NCBI GenBank assembly: GCA_048013815.1
Contig: CM106586.1
Coordinates: 10,106,001 to 10,170,000 of the forward strand
Reading direction: 5' to 3'
DNA: 64,000 nt
From: Setoptus koraiensis
Lineage: Eukaryota > Arthropoda
The notes under the pieces were generated by a model that was not told where the DNA came from, made no database searches, and saw nothing but the letters and a program-made list of their open reading frames with translations. The position numbers and the translations under genes are program-made. Of the stretch, positions 47,301 through 54,112 are shown piece by piece. The stretch's first letter is position 1. Each line of letters opens with the position of its first letter.

Positions 47301-47811
47301 TGTTGAGCTTCAATTGCAGCTTATCCAAGTCTCTGGTTAGCGTTTTAACTCGCTTTATTGTCTTATTTATCTGTTGCGTTGCTGGAAATTTATTCAGAGA
47401 CTCGTAGAGTTTATCCACTTTTCGCATGTACTCGCCCAGAGCGATCTGCAGTGGTTCCAATTTTGATGACAGTCTCTTATCTATGAGTTGCTGAATATAA
47501 CCATCACCTATTTGTTGTTGTGGGCTGTCCTGCGGCGCTGGAGAAAGATTCAGATTTTGCAAAGATTTCGACGCAGAGATCAGTGTATCTAAAGTAAGTC
47601 CATTCAATGTCACAGAGCCTTTTCCACTCGATCTCAAATCTATGTTCTTGTCTAGGCCGGCTTGTAATATTAAATGGCCATTGCGACTCTGTATTCTGGC
47701 CTTGTTTGCATAGGGGTCCTGCAACGAAGATCTGGCCGACAGTGCATTGTTTGAATAATGAACAAAAGCAATGGCAGTCAAAACAATTAAATATATGCAC
47801 CTAATTGCCAT
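32341..47811 (-). CDS. Cubn: Cubilin, endocytic receptor with 7 EGF-type and 27 CUB domains, single exon
   Basis: One uninterrupted 5156-codon frame from ATG 47811. Residues 1-26 are a signal peptide. Residues 35-78 (ARIQSRNGHLILQAGLDKNI...) match the cubilin N-terminus that binds amnionless, and a coiled coil lies at about 110-170. Seven EGF-type modules (172-565) start with DECSQNPCKNGGTC and include calcium-binding DINEC/DIDEC types. From about 568 to the end I count 27 CUB domains (CGG...SPNYP pattern), the same number as vertebrate cubilin. Human cubilin has 3623 residues; the excess here is insertions within CUBs. No transmembrane span or GPI signal is seen, so membrane attachment would need amnionless, as in the family. 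The role is endocytosis of protein ligands in nephrocyte- or gut-type cells. It is strongly GC-rich except for the first 150 codons. A multi-exon structure is usual elsewhere, so the missing introns are notable. Confidence 0.95.
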   Translation of the reverse strand: MAIRCIYLIVLTAIAFVHYSNNALSARSSLQDPYANKARIQSRNGHLILQAGLDKNIDLRSSGKGSVTLNGLTLDTLISASKSLQNLNLSPAPQDSPQQQIGDGYIQQLIDKRLSSKLEPLQIALGEYMRKVDKLYESLNKFPATQQINKTIKRVKTLTRDLDKLQLKLNKDECSQNPCKNGGTCLDAYDGYRCLCPSNFDGPNCDNDINECLKFLGTDLGCQNGAKCINIVGSYRCECPANYHGIHCTEQHDDCTLSSSQSLCGHGKCINLQRQVPNQARYECICDQGWTTNGHDPACTVDINECSSYPLLAGTSMSYLDGVGALDNSTQMVAQSVAMSFMNSISSSPWHGAYPCSQSPLVECINLPGGFQCGPCPPGFVGNGRVCRDIDECKTNNGGCSPLVDCINLPGSRKCGLCPPGFAGDGLTCQRVSACQSEPNGGCHPMAQCLENTAISMNFRHCVCSPPYVGSGVGDQGCLLPVAVNEPQQPNAINFGTGEDAGQVISIVVTNGTGQTQQKNVSVVQVVGTSNCLPLSPCKNGGSCFDTRDSFECICPSAYTGRLCDQLRPSCGGLFETHEGSVSYPLDFSLVQQIRCEWSIKLPTDKAIMLTFDQVDLLSSPTSNLVGKSLTAGPETRTIDNCNDEYLTITDVPPIDGEQQMLGRICPNDVKTASAAPGNQSSTVPKKPPFKVYNSTHNQLNIVYKLNISQSLAQPALDGAIVLRTFSFRFRWQQMEPVCHFDYPVQEFGYVSSPNYPHQYPKQRYCTYYIRVPAGKRIRLHFGALNLGVAPPVASATPKESARNCRGDELTIYDGISRFHEELLLYKYCSSSAGATGARLALPAPILTSGSTAEIFFNSDTGPTNILSQLDKSAQGFYITYAAEPGIQNCGGLFSGPSGVIVSPYFSGRQQGRPDAVATGEQLMADVAAANRSGLAADDATIGDSDNFNMRCEWEIRTSQKDKYVKIRFDLLEFVGTSAPAIPQSRMMRAGWDKILTKHRTQTDWSAAAGDMSKHTFRLGGGPGAGAQANARCVTTSIKVYDGSHSNAALLGKYCESEMPDKPIESSGRSLYIVYESSDRGAARGLVGFRGQYKLVCSGSFRDQVDLFYGELPPNVDWCLYDIRLPKDYIIVLLLQPLSLGWRRDGPTNNSCEVSMIFIDGAMHHQSLDHSTGLPKDLGYKPAWSDTDATSDDSLVARKAASAPASGVAGEFKQSQLSWAQTYDIKEVEMCWASFSYESEWNHLQLLVKRTPGARNQNATMVFRAQYRGERACGGIISEPAQGSIELKLDDLVEKGETGVGWDKLVAKVQCSWILRANSSQRIELEFLPDHRQLDEALAGYQRFIASDNNEITRAAAPAAANSSESDRTKRSQPWPTREKKKKRISFWYAASKLPETPYSKCAVIFNQVVELHDPNTNQTRSYCPSQLPPTMVSSSGNVLHIRVREYVPASQWSRRVSSRPNKWLPQPLEVIPVRYKFSDNPDQCGGNIIHDSGTIVTPNYPDRYPAGAQCTWTIHADNGQQIRLNFSQFALERQSKCLFDYLELRNGPNKDSPLIGRFCGKQLQSRIILSHSNNVWLQFRSDATFSAPGFRMSFDGALTGCGGKLTTASGEIESPNYPRPYGHQADCSWSVEVSQSSVVLLTLEDLWLGGSGGAADAAQAANCNRKGDYLEIFDGDYSDFSANKLSLGKWCANSSLASGPVHIRSSGNKVQVRFVSAQARGTGRGFRLTYVTDCDFVAISGYQGAIESPNYPNTYAPQLNCHWLLRAPLGSNISMSVVSLKLEYADRFLAAVDQLTSLTANVSQTAEAPTDKSMRPWCVDDFVQIWALNSSNSKLTKELFWQDQAQARAANGSQSQRQQQQGLEAMKSGRTPDTEAPPRGATLVRIMCGDLRDKTHGDDALIELNTNLALVRFRTDRTFERQGFRLEWRSVGCGGHLSNEWSQEIRYFLSEDRPVECIWTVASPLSSASLALHALESDIGPLSGDKMAPPGDCSTGYLNIYAGDSETAPLLLSICQRDGDRQLPTTSNKLYIKFFSAGLHWARGFRLNYFSSSGSRSCSRSMTPTLNVPLAMDSFLTSPNYPSDYDSNENWCEYDITVPHYNRIRMRLEELDIPVPQDWQDPQWSATTGTTKPAQTGIDRADPCGSKSFLLLQEVLSLAARWSNQFGQLAKYCGQWSPPAYTGSVPDNSLGASLGGQPVVSVTRESRARVVFQTKGTLAGKWKLSYGLLCGSEVRVRQNAQPTALHYGQGPAIVETPNYPNRPNWYQRRQAGASSMLASDREQMCLWHLISEDPGDKIVVSITHLVESSRDKRSHCVRLFEGTPFSLNMTEFPLTNAAESAGAASGAGADSGTNSSIRPRYVLCDNDDIVAKNEFVSVGPSMSLVTTGDVVLRSIVRNTNGFCGGDYWSQRGSFASPNYPNSYEPNMDCNYFVKASPGHTITLEFVDFDLQDSEHCNLDYVEVRQLPMWKKQYLWSTLGAATGAGPLSATTSQANRPVSSQTIESVGRNIKDSSHNRLAYNTDSLWEESVLIGRYCGTKKPELPHNVTLTDEVWIRFRTDDTSQTGKGFRLEYTIHYGMQILATRASAPVDYGIISSPMYPMLTKLDASISWHLETEEGDQLELELLDLNLGSIEQDCDLDAILIYDFEPKWGRPLATLCGYLSYEHIATSASANQNQNRAPVVAARDPRVRQDLSRRLRSRGNWLYVIYQNKRSEGRFLMRWSRVSASQQSLNLEPVFAHVNGSSANVFVPEPGAGPQASGRPSDSCHFTELMLNRSEPFELSWPPPANGADPSQANSSAGESRSVPKTGQDDAGLTVNRPADGDESGLPAAIIMSDFRPNSSCSWTFVTRPGSHFQVDISELNLDSFSEACYYERLQFEVGTAPSLADGPGDIAGGSDFAEQGVVAPVSIAQADWSVNRTLCGRRRQTFRLASNMARITYVHRYQRYQEAGTGSGQSGVVSFKLTLKPRCGGLLENYRQYRLSQYDVINSTDCQWLIRVRPGRRISLSFSKFLLPNSNSNTNSTLRDACLGASASYFTLYNGPTDMWPQFGSRQRLCGTKLPVLPAESFSNELLVQFHRGAILPGPGRDAKRATDVPDTYNGVEFALAYRELSQSCSDSVKLSSEQPSFELRSPNWPQAPPHDIECNWLVYTDEHSIIRLDFDTSATEEALIQQQAGAEMSTNYLAGQQQCDASTEFVAVYDGGSTLSHRLVKYCLPPRANSVKSTDNHMFVRFVTNPGKRLGLTAPGADPAGARVALGAFKARVTINDCGGTYHVVSGLRLQSKNYPRNYTNNRDCKFYLHSAAPQQTLIAQLYDVDLAGQSADCSTGDYLEFRDGDTSDAPLLARWCNGKLLQMKQAKQASEPPTGNNGTASSRLLTADIQLAASSDRWQDTVGSVATRKQQAVQWGPDGKLLWVTVKSTGPVITVIFKTDNAVSGRGFHMFVSSSTADEAGRTRCGGHLDETDRSLQSPNFPQPMPQERTCSWTMKVPEWRGAVKLTFDSLNLKQNQQGKCVDKLYYSRMVDYYDRWASLSGDAMDKLVALGHVKQLDCKLSYGKQAADSSDSAADRDQQFDATGRPIKRPAVHAIDDKAGATSGPAPVAIRSTSNVLLVRFSSKYLAQDEGFSASFSFKEDKLCSRSLVYPLSPVDGPASAGAASVGGARWEAIPDPFAAPADSGGYFVSGRFNQTDDGTGADSADIDCYWPVRTMSNWKKRTSYVIFDVLEIPVIGNANNADSDTPTVGAQCGMYGLTLGPTDLPLMGAVGSAEPADMVCGNKTGQWYYHVFVPTIPDPFISLHTRNLPVTGGPPLSPANQSVGAFYRGVRGRYFEQDCGGRLYDFTGKIASHTDYALTQARGGNSTAAPVAGSYSPRICKWDVHSWGSLRELRFDSFNLRPTIAQDKQANKQSTGCLSEDFVEIRSGVLMDSPLVVRYCAEDANTAKLNNDTVLTMDDRPFSIIFVGAFREHRLSADSDGPAAARPAPPAADLKSNVSRPFTQTPDLFGFQMDIRTIVDGVCGQKFYDYLRGTIRSPRERDVQTGPRWGARMAIQDPLKKYANNTRCVYDISLPPGYRVNMSFFGRFELEKSDDCANDYVQLEDPLFAGAQVGGNSSGSGSVPDVSINSDGQMIVDDGPRRTQGAPVLGKFCGFVRPGGSFVTSNNRARITFKSNDKIEGAGYKLNYEAVCGGLFTVSDNTTGPVAARGVLTSPHYPRPYDNNLNCEYTIRHERPGRFVMVKFEDFELEQQQPEAAGGSRQMGGGVGGGANRGCLSDYVYVYARLTSANDTSKRVAKNWRKLGPYCGKQTIPSVFGYEQIKVFLHTNGYARAKGFKLVYESSQCGGQLTEPSGMLAPFSGGGTYLPDMNCVWTITVARDRIVELVFNRLELESCDSCGCDSVELRDTGLAPSAVPPRAAANKTRTPDDGLLLGRFCGTYPGGGSQLPVVKSKSNVMQVKFSTDFNLQSKGFEATYRTSLGERQGCGGRLHDSDGVIVSPDADKDGNYDNQLDCWWLITVPNKNKLVRLDFVKFDLEAPQSPSDNKTGPGAGHRCVYDYLEIRDGLSHKSGLIDRVCGSEVPAPMQSSAHALYVHFHTDTQNVRAGFRLKFSSVERDCGGIVWLNTTEQTISTVAPTGQQRSPTRTLASPNFPLAYPPLRRCVWQFELVSESDQADQAAGANLTTLSDRALLDRAVMMVIDKHLNSMQWSALFERLQFTAFDIDCAAGDYLELESQIPVLTSGSNGQIIDYEATSMLQPSSGNSNRANYYSGTGDTARLCGQRIPQPIYVSDGFRMTFVSSRLPKRGQPTGFQITYRDSSVCNETINDDNGVLMTPVKYRTRGIYETPAATATTATASDCVIDLRAPTPKHRIVLYFSKFVVESTDDPDDDRATATAANGTSAADPTAGLIMCASNYMQINELDPVTNVRRSLAKLCGRNLPNPVYTQSSHVELKLHADIVRYQITFSSAIPEPRGGAWAPEGRDYSLPRYNFYNITGYSGSVASPNYPNPFTGEQQSGPTYWLISGHGVHKLRLSWQDMSLVSQPAGTGMRASAANTDGGSGSRNKCDQNYLQLLEWASVLDRQLQSEPQLKLTLCGDQLPQEYVSQGASVLLKLVTNKNNIGRGFRLKFTEDELSLPKGVPMASNYRPAVAPSANY

Positions 47812-48542
47812 AGTACTGTCGTAACTTCATATATGTTCTACAATATAATATCTATAATCTGGTTGGGGCTTATGAAAGTCCGTATGTTCCCATCTCATCG
47901 TCGGATGGGCCTTTCTTTCGAAAACTTCTTATTCGTTCAATCCAATCTCTATCAAATACGCGAAAATTGCTTGCTTTTGGCTGTAACTATAATTGTAAGC
48001 TAGATAATGTTCCGAGCTTATGGCGATTCATACAAATGTGAACTAGCACGACCATGCTTGGAAAGAGGCGATTTACGATTGACCATTGATTTTATGACAA
48101 TACAAATGCATTTTCTCAAACAGGAAGCGCAAGCATATTTTGTTACAATTGGTCGCAACAAGCTCGGTCAACAAATCGATTAGCGATTGGTCGCTTGTCT
48201 GGACGGGACTTGTCACGTTCTTTCGTCATCAATTGTAGACGCGGCCCCCTTTTGCTATTAGTTTGTTATAAGTAATAGTAAATTATTAGGATAAACAAAA
48301 AGTCGGTTCAGCCACAGCCAGCGATTACAGATGCGAAGGTTATGCAGTGGAAATCATTGGAAATCAAGCTGATAACATACATGCCTCACTATATGGATCA
48401 GTAGAAACTTTGCTCAAAGAACAATCAGAGGATATTTTGTTACAGTGCAATTTATTGCTATACAAATTACTGCATTGACGCTTAGTCTTGATTTATTAAT
48501 TGATTTGATTTTACAATTTTACTTGATTTATCGATATGATCA
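47812..48542. other. Upstream region of cubilin, no gene seen
   Basis: AT-rich spacer of 730 bases between the cubilin start and the 3' end of the Ly6 gene, both on the minus strand. It should hold the cubilin promoter. No ORF or notable repeat. Confidence 0.5.
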
Positions 48543-49358
48543 TTAATTAAGATAATTAGTTCTCGACCTATCAACCTTCAGCCTGATGGCAAATACTACG
48601 ATCGCACAAAGAGCCATGAGAAACGTCGAAGGCGATCTTGAGCTGGCACCAAGCTACAAATGAATTAGGATGGATAGCAATGGTTGTAGTGATTAGTTGT
48701 CGATAGACAAACCTAGTTGAATTAATTGTGCAAGTAAGGTGGCTGAAAGACTTACGGTGACATAATAGTTACACCTGTCGCCGTTGCAACAAGATGTACA
48801 ATTCCAGTCGTTGTACCAGATGCGATCACATTTGTGATTTTTGTCACTCATTAAGTATTGGCATTCGGTTTTTTGAGCGCATCTCTTTGATATGTAATAT
48901 TGCCTCTGTCCAGTCAGAGCCCAGTAGGGTGTACCTAAACATGATTATTATGGAGACAACAGAAATTTAATTGAGAATTTCGTCCAAGGCGAACTCAAAG
49001 AGATTTGTTGGTGGCAACAAGTTACAAATCAACACTCACTTCCCCAGCGGACCTCAGTAAGGCACTGATCTTGTGTAATGTCGCAAATTTTTGATGTTTC
49101 GACACATTTGTTCTTATTATTCTCCTGGTTTTGGCATACGTAGCACTCTAGTTGGAGAGCTGTAAAAAATTAGAATGTAAAATAAAAGATTTGTGTCAGT
49201 CAGGTGTCGGTGTCTGATATATACGGGTTTGTGGATAGATCGCAACTAGGGTTTTCTCACTAACATTGTTGTGTGAAAATGGTCAATACTGCCAGAAAAA
49301 TAATGTAAAAGCTTATGGGGTTAGCGCCCCAAAACAAGTGGTTGACGGGCGTGGTCAT
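48543..49358 (-). CDS. Ly6/uPAR three-finger GPI-anchored protein, four exons
   Basis: Assembled from four small exons: 49358-49265 (MTTPVNHLFWGANPISFYII..., signal peptide ending FTQQ), 49159-49040, 48934-48756 and 48653-48543, with donors GTTAGT, GTGAGT and GTAAGT and clean AG acceptors. Phases 1, 1 and 0 agree at every junction, giving 167 residues. The mature part has the Ly6 pattern: LECYVC, KNKCVET, KICD, DQCLTE, KRCAQKTEC, then CTSCCNGDRCNYY, the closing CC-xxxx-CN signature. The last exon encodes GASS followed by FLMALCAIVVFAI, a typical GPI-anchor signal. Arthropod Ly6 proteins act at the cell surface in channel modulation, septate junctions or trafficking; which applies here cannot be told. 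The first exon is an inference supported by phase and signal-peptide character. Confidence 0.8.
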
Positions 49359-50496
<1,138 letters not shown>

Positions 50497-50804
50497 AGTG
50501 AGTTTATGCACTATTCAGCAGCAAAAACAAATATCCACAGTGATGCTGAATTTATAATAAAGAGAGAGAGAAGACAAAGAGAAAGAGAAAAAAAAAGAAA
50601 AAATTTTGAATTTTGCGCCACCTAATAGGACTAGGAAATTTTCTAGCTCGTACAAAATCTATATTGCCCCGTGTCTCGCTGTAAATATCAGTCCTGTTTA
50701 CATTTCTATATCTACACAACATCTACAGTACATTATTTTTGGATCTGAACTTATTTCTCTGTCGTTGTTGAAGTATAATCAATAATCGAATCAACATCAT
50801 CACA

Positions 50805-51218
50805 ATGGCGGCCTCAAGAATGTACATGCTATCTAAGAGTATTGGGGCCATCAGATCAACAGCACATGTATCTAGCCTCTTTCGGACCTATGCTACACAT
50901 GCCAACGAAATGCATAAGAAAATACAAGATCTGGTCAACAGCAACGGAGTAGTGGTGTTCATGAAAGGAGTACCTGCCGCCCCCAATTGCGGCTACAGTG
51001 ATGCCGTTTGCCAAATACTTAAGGCCTACGAGGTAGAATTCAAATCATATGATGTACTCGCCGACGATGATCTACGGAGAGAAGTGAAAACTTTCTCCGA
51101 TTGGCCCACTATACCCCAGGTCTACATAAACGGATCATTTGTTGGAGGTTGTGACACATTGCTTCAGATGCATCAGAGTGGCGAGCTGGAGCAGATGTTC
51201 AAGAAAATAAATAAATAA
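50805..51218 (+). CDS. GLRX5: Glutaredoxin 5, mitochondrial monothiol glutaredoxin
   Basis: 137 residues in a single exon. Residues 1-32 are basic, hydroxylated and almost without acids ([20 protein letters not shown]), a mitochondrial presequence. The fold follows with [40 protein letters not shown] and [18 protein letters not shown]5 hands [2Fe-2S] clusters from the ISC assembly machinery to targets. The glutathione and cluster ligands (the MKG lysine, the active-site Cys, TIPQ, GGCD) are present. The signature CGFS motif is CGYS here, a conservative change that also occurs in some other members to my knowledge, so activity is likely kept. It lies 308 bases after RBX1 on the same strand with its own AT-rich leader. 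Confidence 0.95.
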   Translation: MAASRMYMLSKSIGAIRSTAHVSSLFRTYATHANEMHKKIQDLVNSNGVVVFMKGVPAAPNCGYSDAVCQILKAYEVEFKSYDVLADDDLRREVKTFSDWPTIPQVYINGSFVGGCDTLLQMHQSGELEQMFKKINK

Positions 51219-51221
51219 TTA

Positions 51222-54112
51222 GACTACTTTGAGCGCACACAAATGGCATTACGAATGACAAAAAGAAGGAAAGAAAGAATCATTATCGTTATCATGTCTA
51301 TACTAGCGTAGTGTATACAAGAAGTTGCAGAATATATGCCCCAGTAGTAGTTGGTCAGTGGACACCAGGTGTGGCGAGTTTGTTGCGCGCGACAATAAAC
51401 GTAACAACGACAACCTAGTCTCTTGGCGTGCAGTGAGAGTGGTGCTGGCCATTTCTTCCGACTGACCGTTATGATTAAAGTGACATTGTCAACAACGCTC
51501 TCTCTTTCTCTCTCTCTCTCTCCTTCTCTCCCCGAGAGACACGCTCCATACACACGTGACAATTACATTTTTTTTGTATTTTTGCATTTTATAAATACAG
51601 CTTTTAAGTTGGCTCTGTTTAATGAGCGGTGGTGGTGATGTGGCCACTGTGGTAGCGGCCACATCATCATCAACTGCAACAACAACAACAGCACCATCAA
51701 CTGCAACAACAGCATCATCAACTGCAACAACAACAACGGCATCGGCGCTGGTAGATTTGATGGTGAGTGATTAATCTAGCATAACGAAGTTTGAACGCGC
51801 CAATTGCACACAATTGCAACGTGATGTAAGTGCTACGTTGATGATGGTGCCACCATAATAGTATTGCTCTTTTCCGGTGTTTCTCTCCTCTTTTTGTTGT
51901 TGTGGTCGTGTGTTCGGTGTGGCGGTCGGGGACCAGGTAATAGTTGTTGAAGGTTAGGTTAGGCGGCGTACGCCTCACGACAACGCCACGCGAAACAACC
52001 AACAACTCCTACAACTTATGTTTATTGGCCAGCATATATACGTACAACTTTGCTGGCCTGCAGGTATGGTGCCTGTAGTGGCCGGGGTCAACTGGGCCAA
52101 TTTGCACGACTACGTCACGTTTATGTCAACTGCTGGCAAACAATCTACGTGTATAACAATATTGTGGCAGATTGTCAGATTGTCAGCGTCATGAGGACAA
52201 TTCATCAAGTTCGTTTGCGTTCCCTTTCAAAGCCAATCGACCATCTATCGTGCCTAAAATCAATTGTTTGCATTCATCATGTTGCAAACAATTTATTGTG
52301 GCCATGATGCGAAATCGTTTAGTCGATTGCATGATCATCGATGTGAATATCGTCAGATAATAATCTCTAATCTGTTGTTTGTCGCCTGAACCAGGTGACC
52401 AAAGACTAGTGTGTTATCTCGATTGGTGGGCGAGATTTTCAGTGCGCCACTAACCAATGGCGGGCCCACTTGGACGCTGCTGGTTGAGGTTGAAAAGGGA
52501 AAACTCTTACACTGTATGTCCAAAGAAATAACGCAAATCATCATTTCAATCATATGCGCGATTGTGGTGAACAGTTACAGTTGTATCAACAAAATACGAA
52601 TTGACAAAAATGTAGACAGCTCTACATTTTTGCTGTCGATAGTTTGGCAAATAGCAAATATTTAGATGCACTAACTGCTTGTGAGAACAAGGCGACCAAC
52701 ATCTTGCTATTCATTGTTGGCTTTTGCATTCTTCGTCCTATTAAAACACCTTCCATCTGCCGATAAGTGTCTAGATCGAGCATCGATTGATTTGATTGGT
52801 TGCGAGCTGAGAATCGGTAACCGATTAGGTTAAATTAATTGATTGGGCGCGTTGCAGTAAGGAATGAACGTGGCCTATAACGCACACAGGATAAAATTGC
52901 CAGAGATTATGTGTAGGAATCACACACTCTTCATTAAGTTGAGTTTACAGAGACAAACTGTCAACTGTTTGTACAATTTCGATTTACTGCAGTGTAGTTG
53001 ACAACAGCATACACATACACACACATTATGATTATGTAACCCTCATCTAAGAGCGATTAAATCCCGTAGGTGACTAATGCTATTCTTTCCATTTGGCTAA
53101 AGCATTGTCAACTTTATGTGTTGTTTCGCCATAGTTCAACTATCAGGTATCAGCTAGAAGTCTCAACGAAGTACTAGCAGTAGTAGTTACGACCGCAGAA
53201 TATTGTGTGTGCGTGTGTGTGTAGTACATATAGGACTAGGTGGTTACGTAACAGTAGTGGAGTGAGTTCCGCCAAAAGTGTCGTGCACGGCCGTTTAGGG
53301 GGCAAATAGCACTAATGGGCGCATATAGTACCCTATGGCACTACTACGCAGGTCATATAACCTACCTTCATTGTGACCCAACCCCCGCCGACTCAATTCT
53401 TTTCTCTTTATAAAAACCATAGACTTAACTACCTTCTCACCATGAATACATCTATATATGATAATGGCGGGGGGGGGGGGCGACAGAATGCACATTTGAA
53501 ACTGTCATTTTGTGTGTGTGTATGTGTCGTCAAACTAACATGGGGGCTTCTATGAGCTTTAAGTCGCAATAAGTCTTCTAATGATTAGCGTTCTCAGAAG
53601 CCCATTCTAGCTGTAGAAAGCAAACAAACCAAAATCTATTCTATACAATTTCCACTGTATGTAAAACAATTTAATTGTTAGGCACGCTTTTATAAACTTG
53701 AGCTAGTCTTTAACTCACAAACGATGCCCCACAAATATGATGCCACAAAGAAGTTGTTCTTGTTTTAGTGAGCCACTGTCAAGCCAGATCGTTCACTTGC
53801 ACCAAGGAGCTAACTATGACAATTCATTATAATAGATGAAATCGAATCAGCCCTGCAACATCATTATCTCGAATTAGACCATTTAATCATATCGCACATG
53901 CACGCAAGCTTTTTACACGGACTCTGTCAGCACATCCCATGTTGCCCCAGCAGGTTGGCCTATAATGTACGCGATGGCTCCAAACCAATGGATTCTGTTT
54001 AGCATCAAACATACGAACCTATCTAAACCTGTGCTTGTATTATAACCTTCGATTAAAACCTGTCTCCCAGACACAAAGATAATATATTTGTATAGTTTAC
54101 GCTCACGTATTG
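51222..54112. other. Long non-coding region with simple sequence
   Basis: Apart from one candidate exon (51622-51762), 2.9 kb without credible coding sequence. It includes a CT-rich microsatellite at 51498-51533 and a run of G at 53467-53479. It probably contains upstream regulatory DNA for the gene at 54113. Confidence 0.45.
51622..51762 (+). other. Candidate first coding exon of an unplaced gene
   Basis: ATG opens MSGGGDVATVVAATSSSTAT and a further Thr/Ala/Ser-rich stretch ending SALVDLM, directly followed by the strong donor GTGAGT (phase 0). The repeats derive from ACA/GCA triplets, so this may be a microsatellite that happens to be open. No acceptor-exon pair in the same phase could be found downstream, and the gene at 54113 does not fit the phase. 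Confidence 0.25.
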
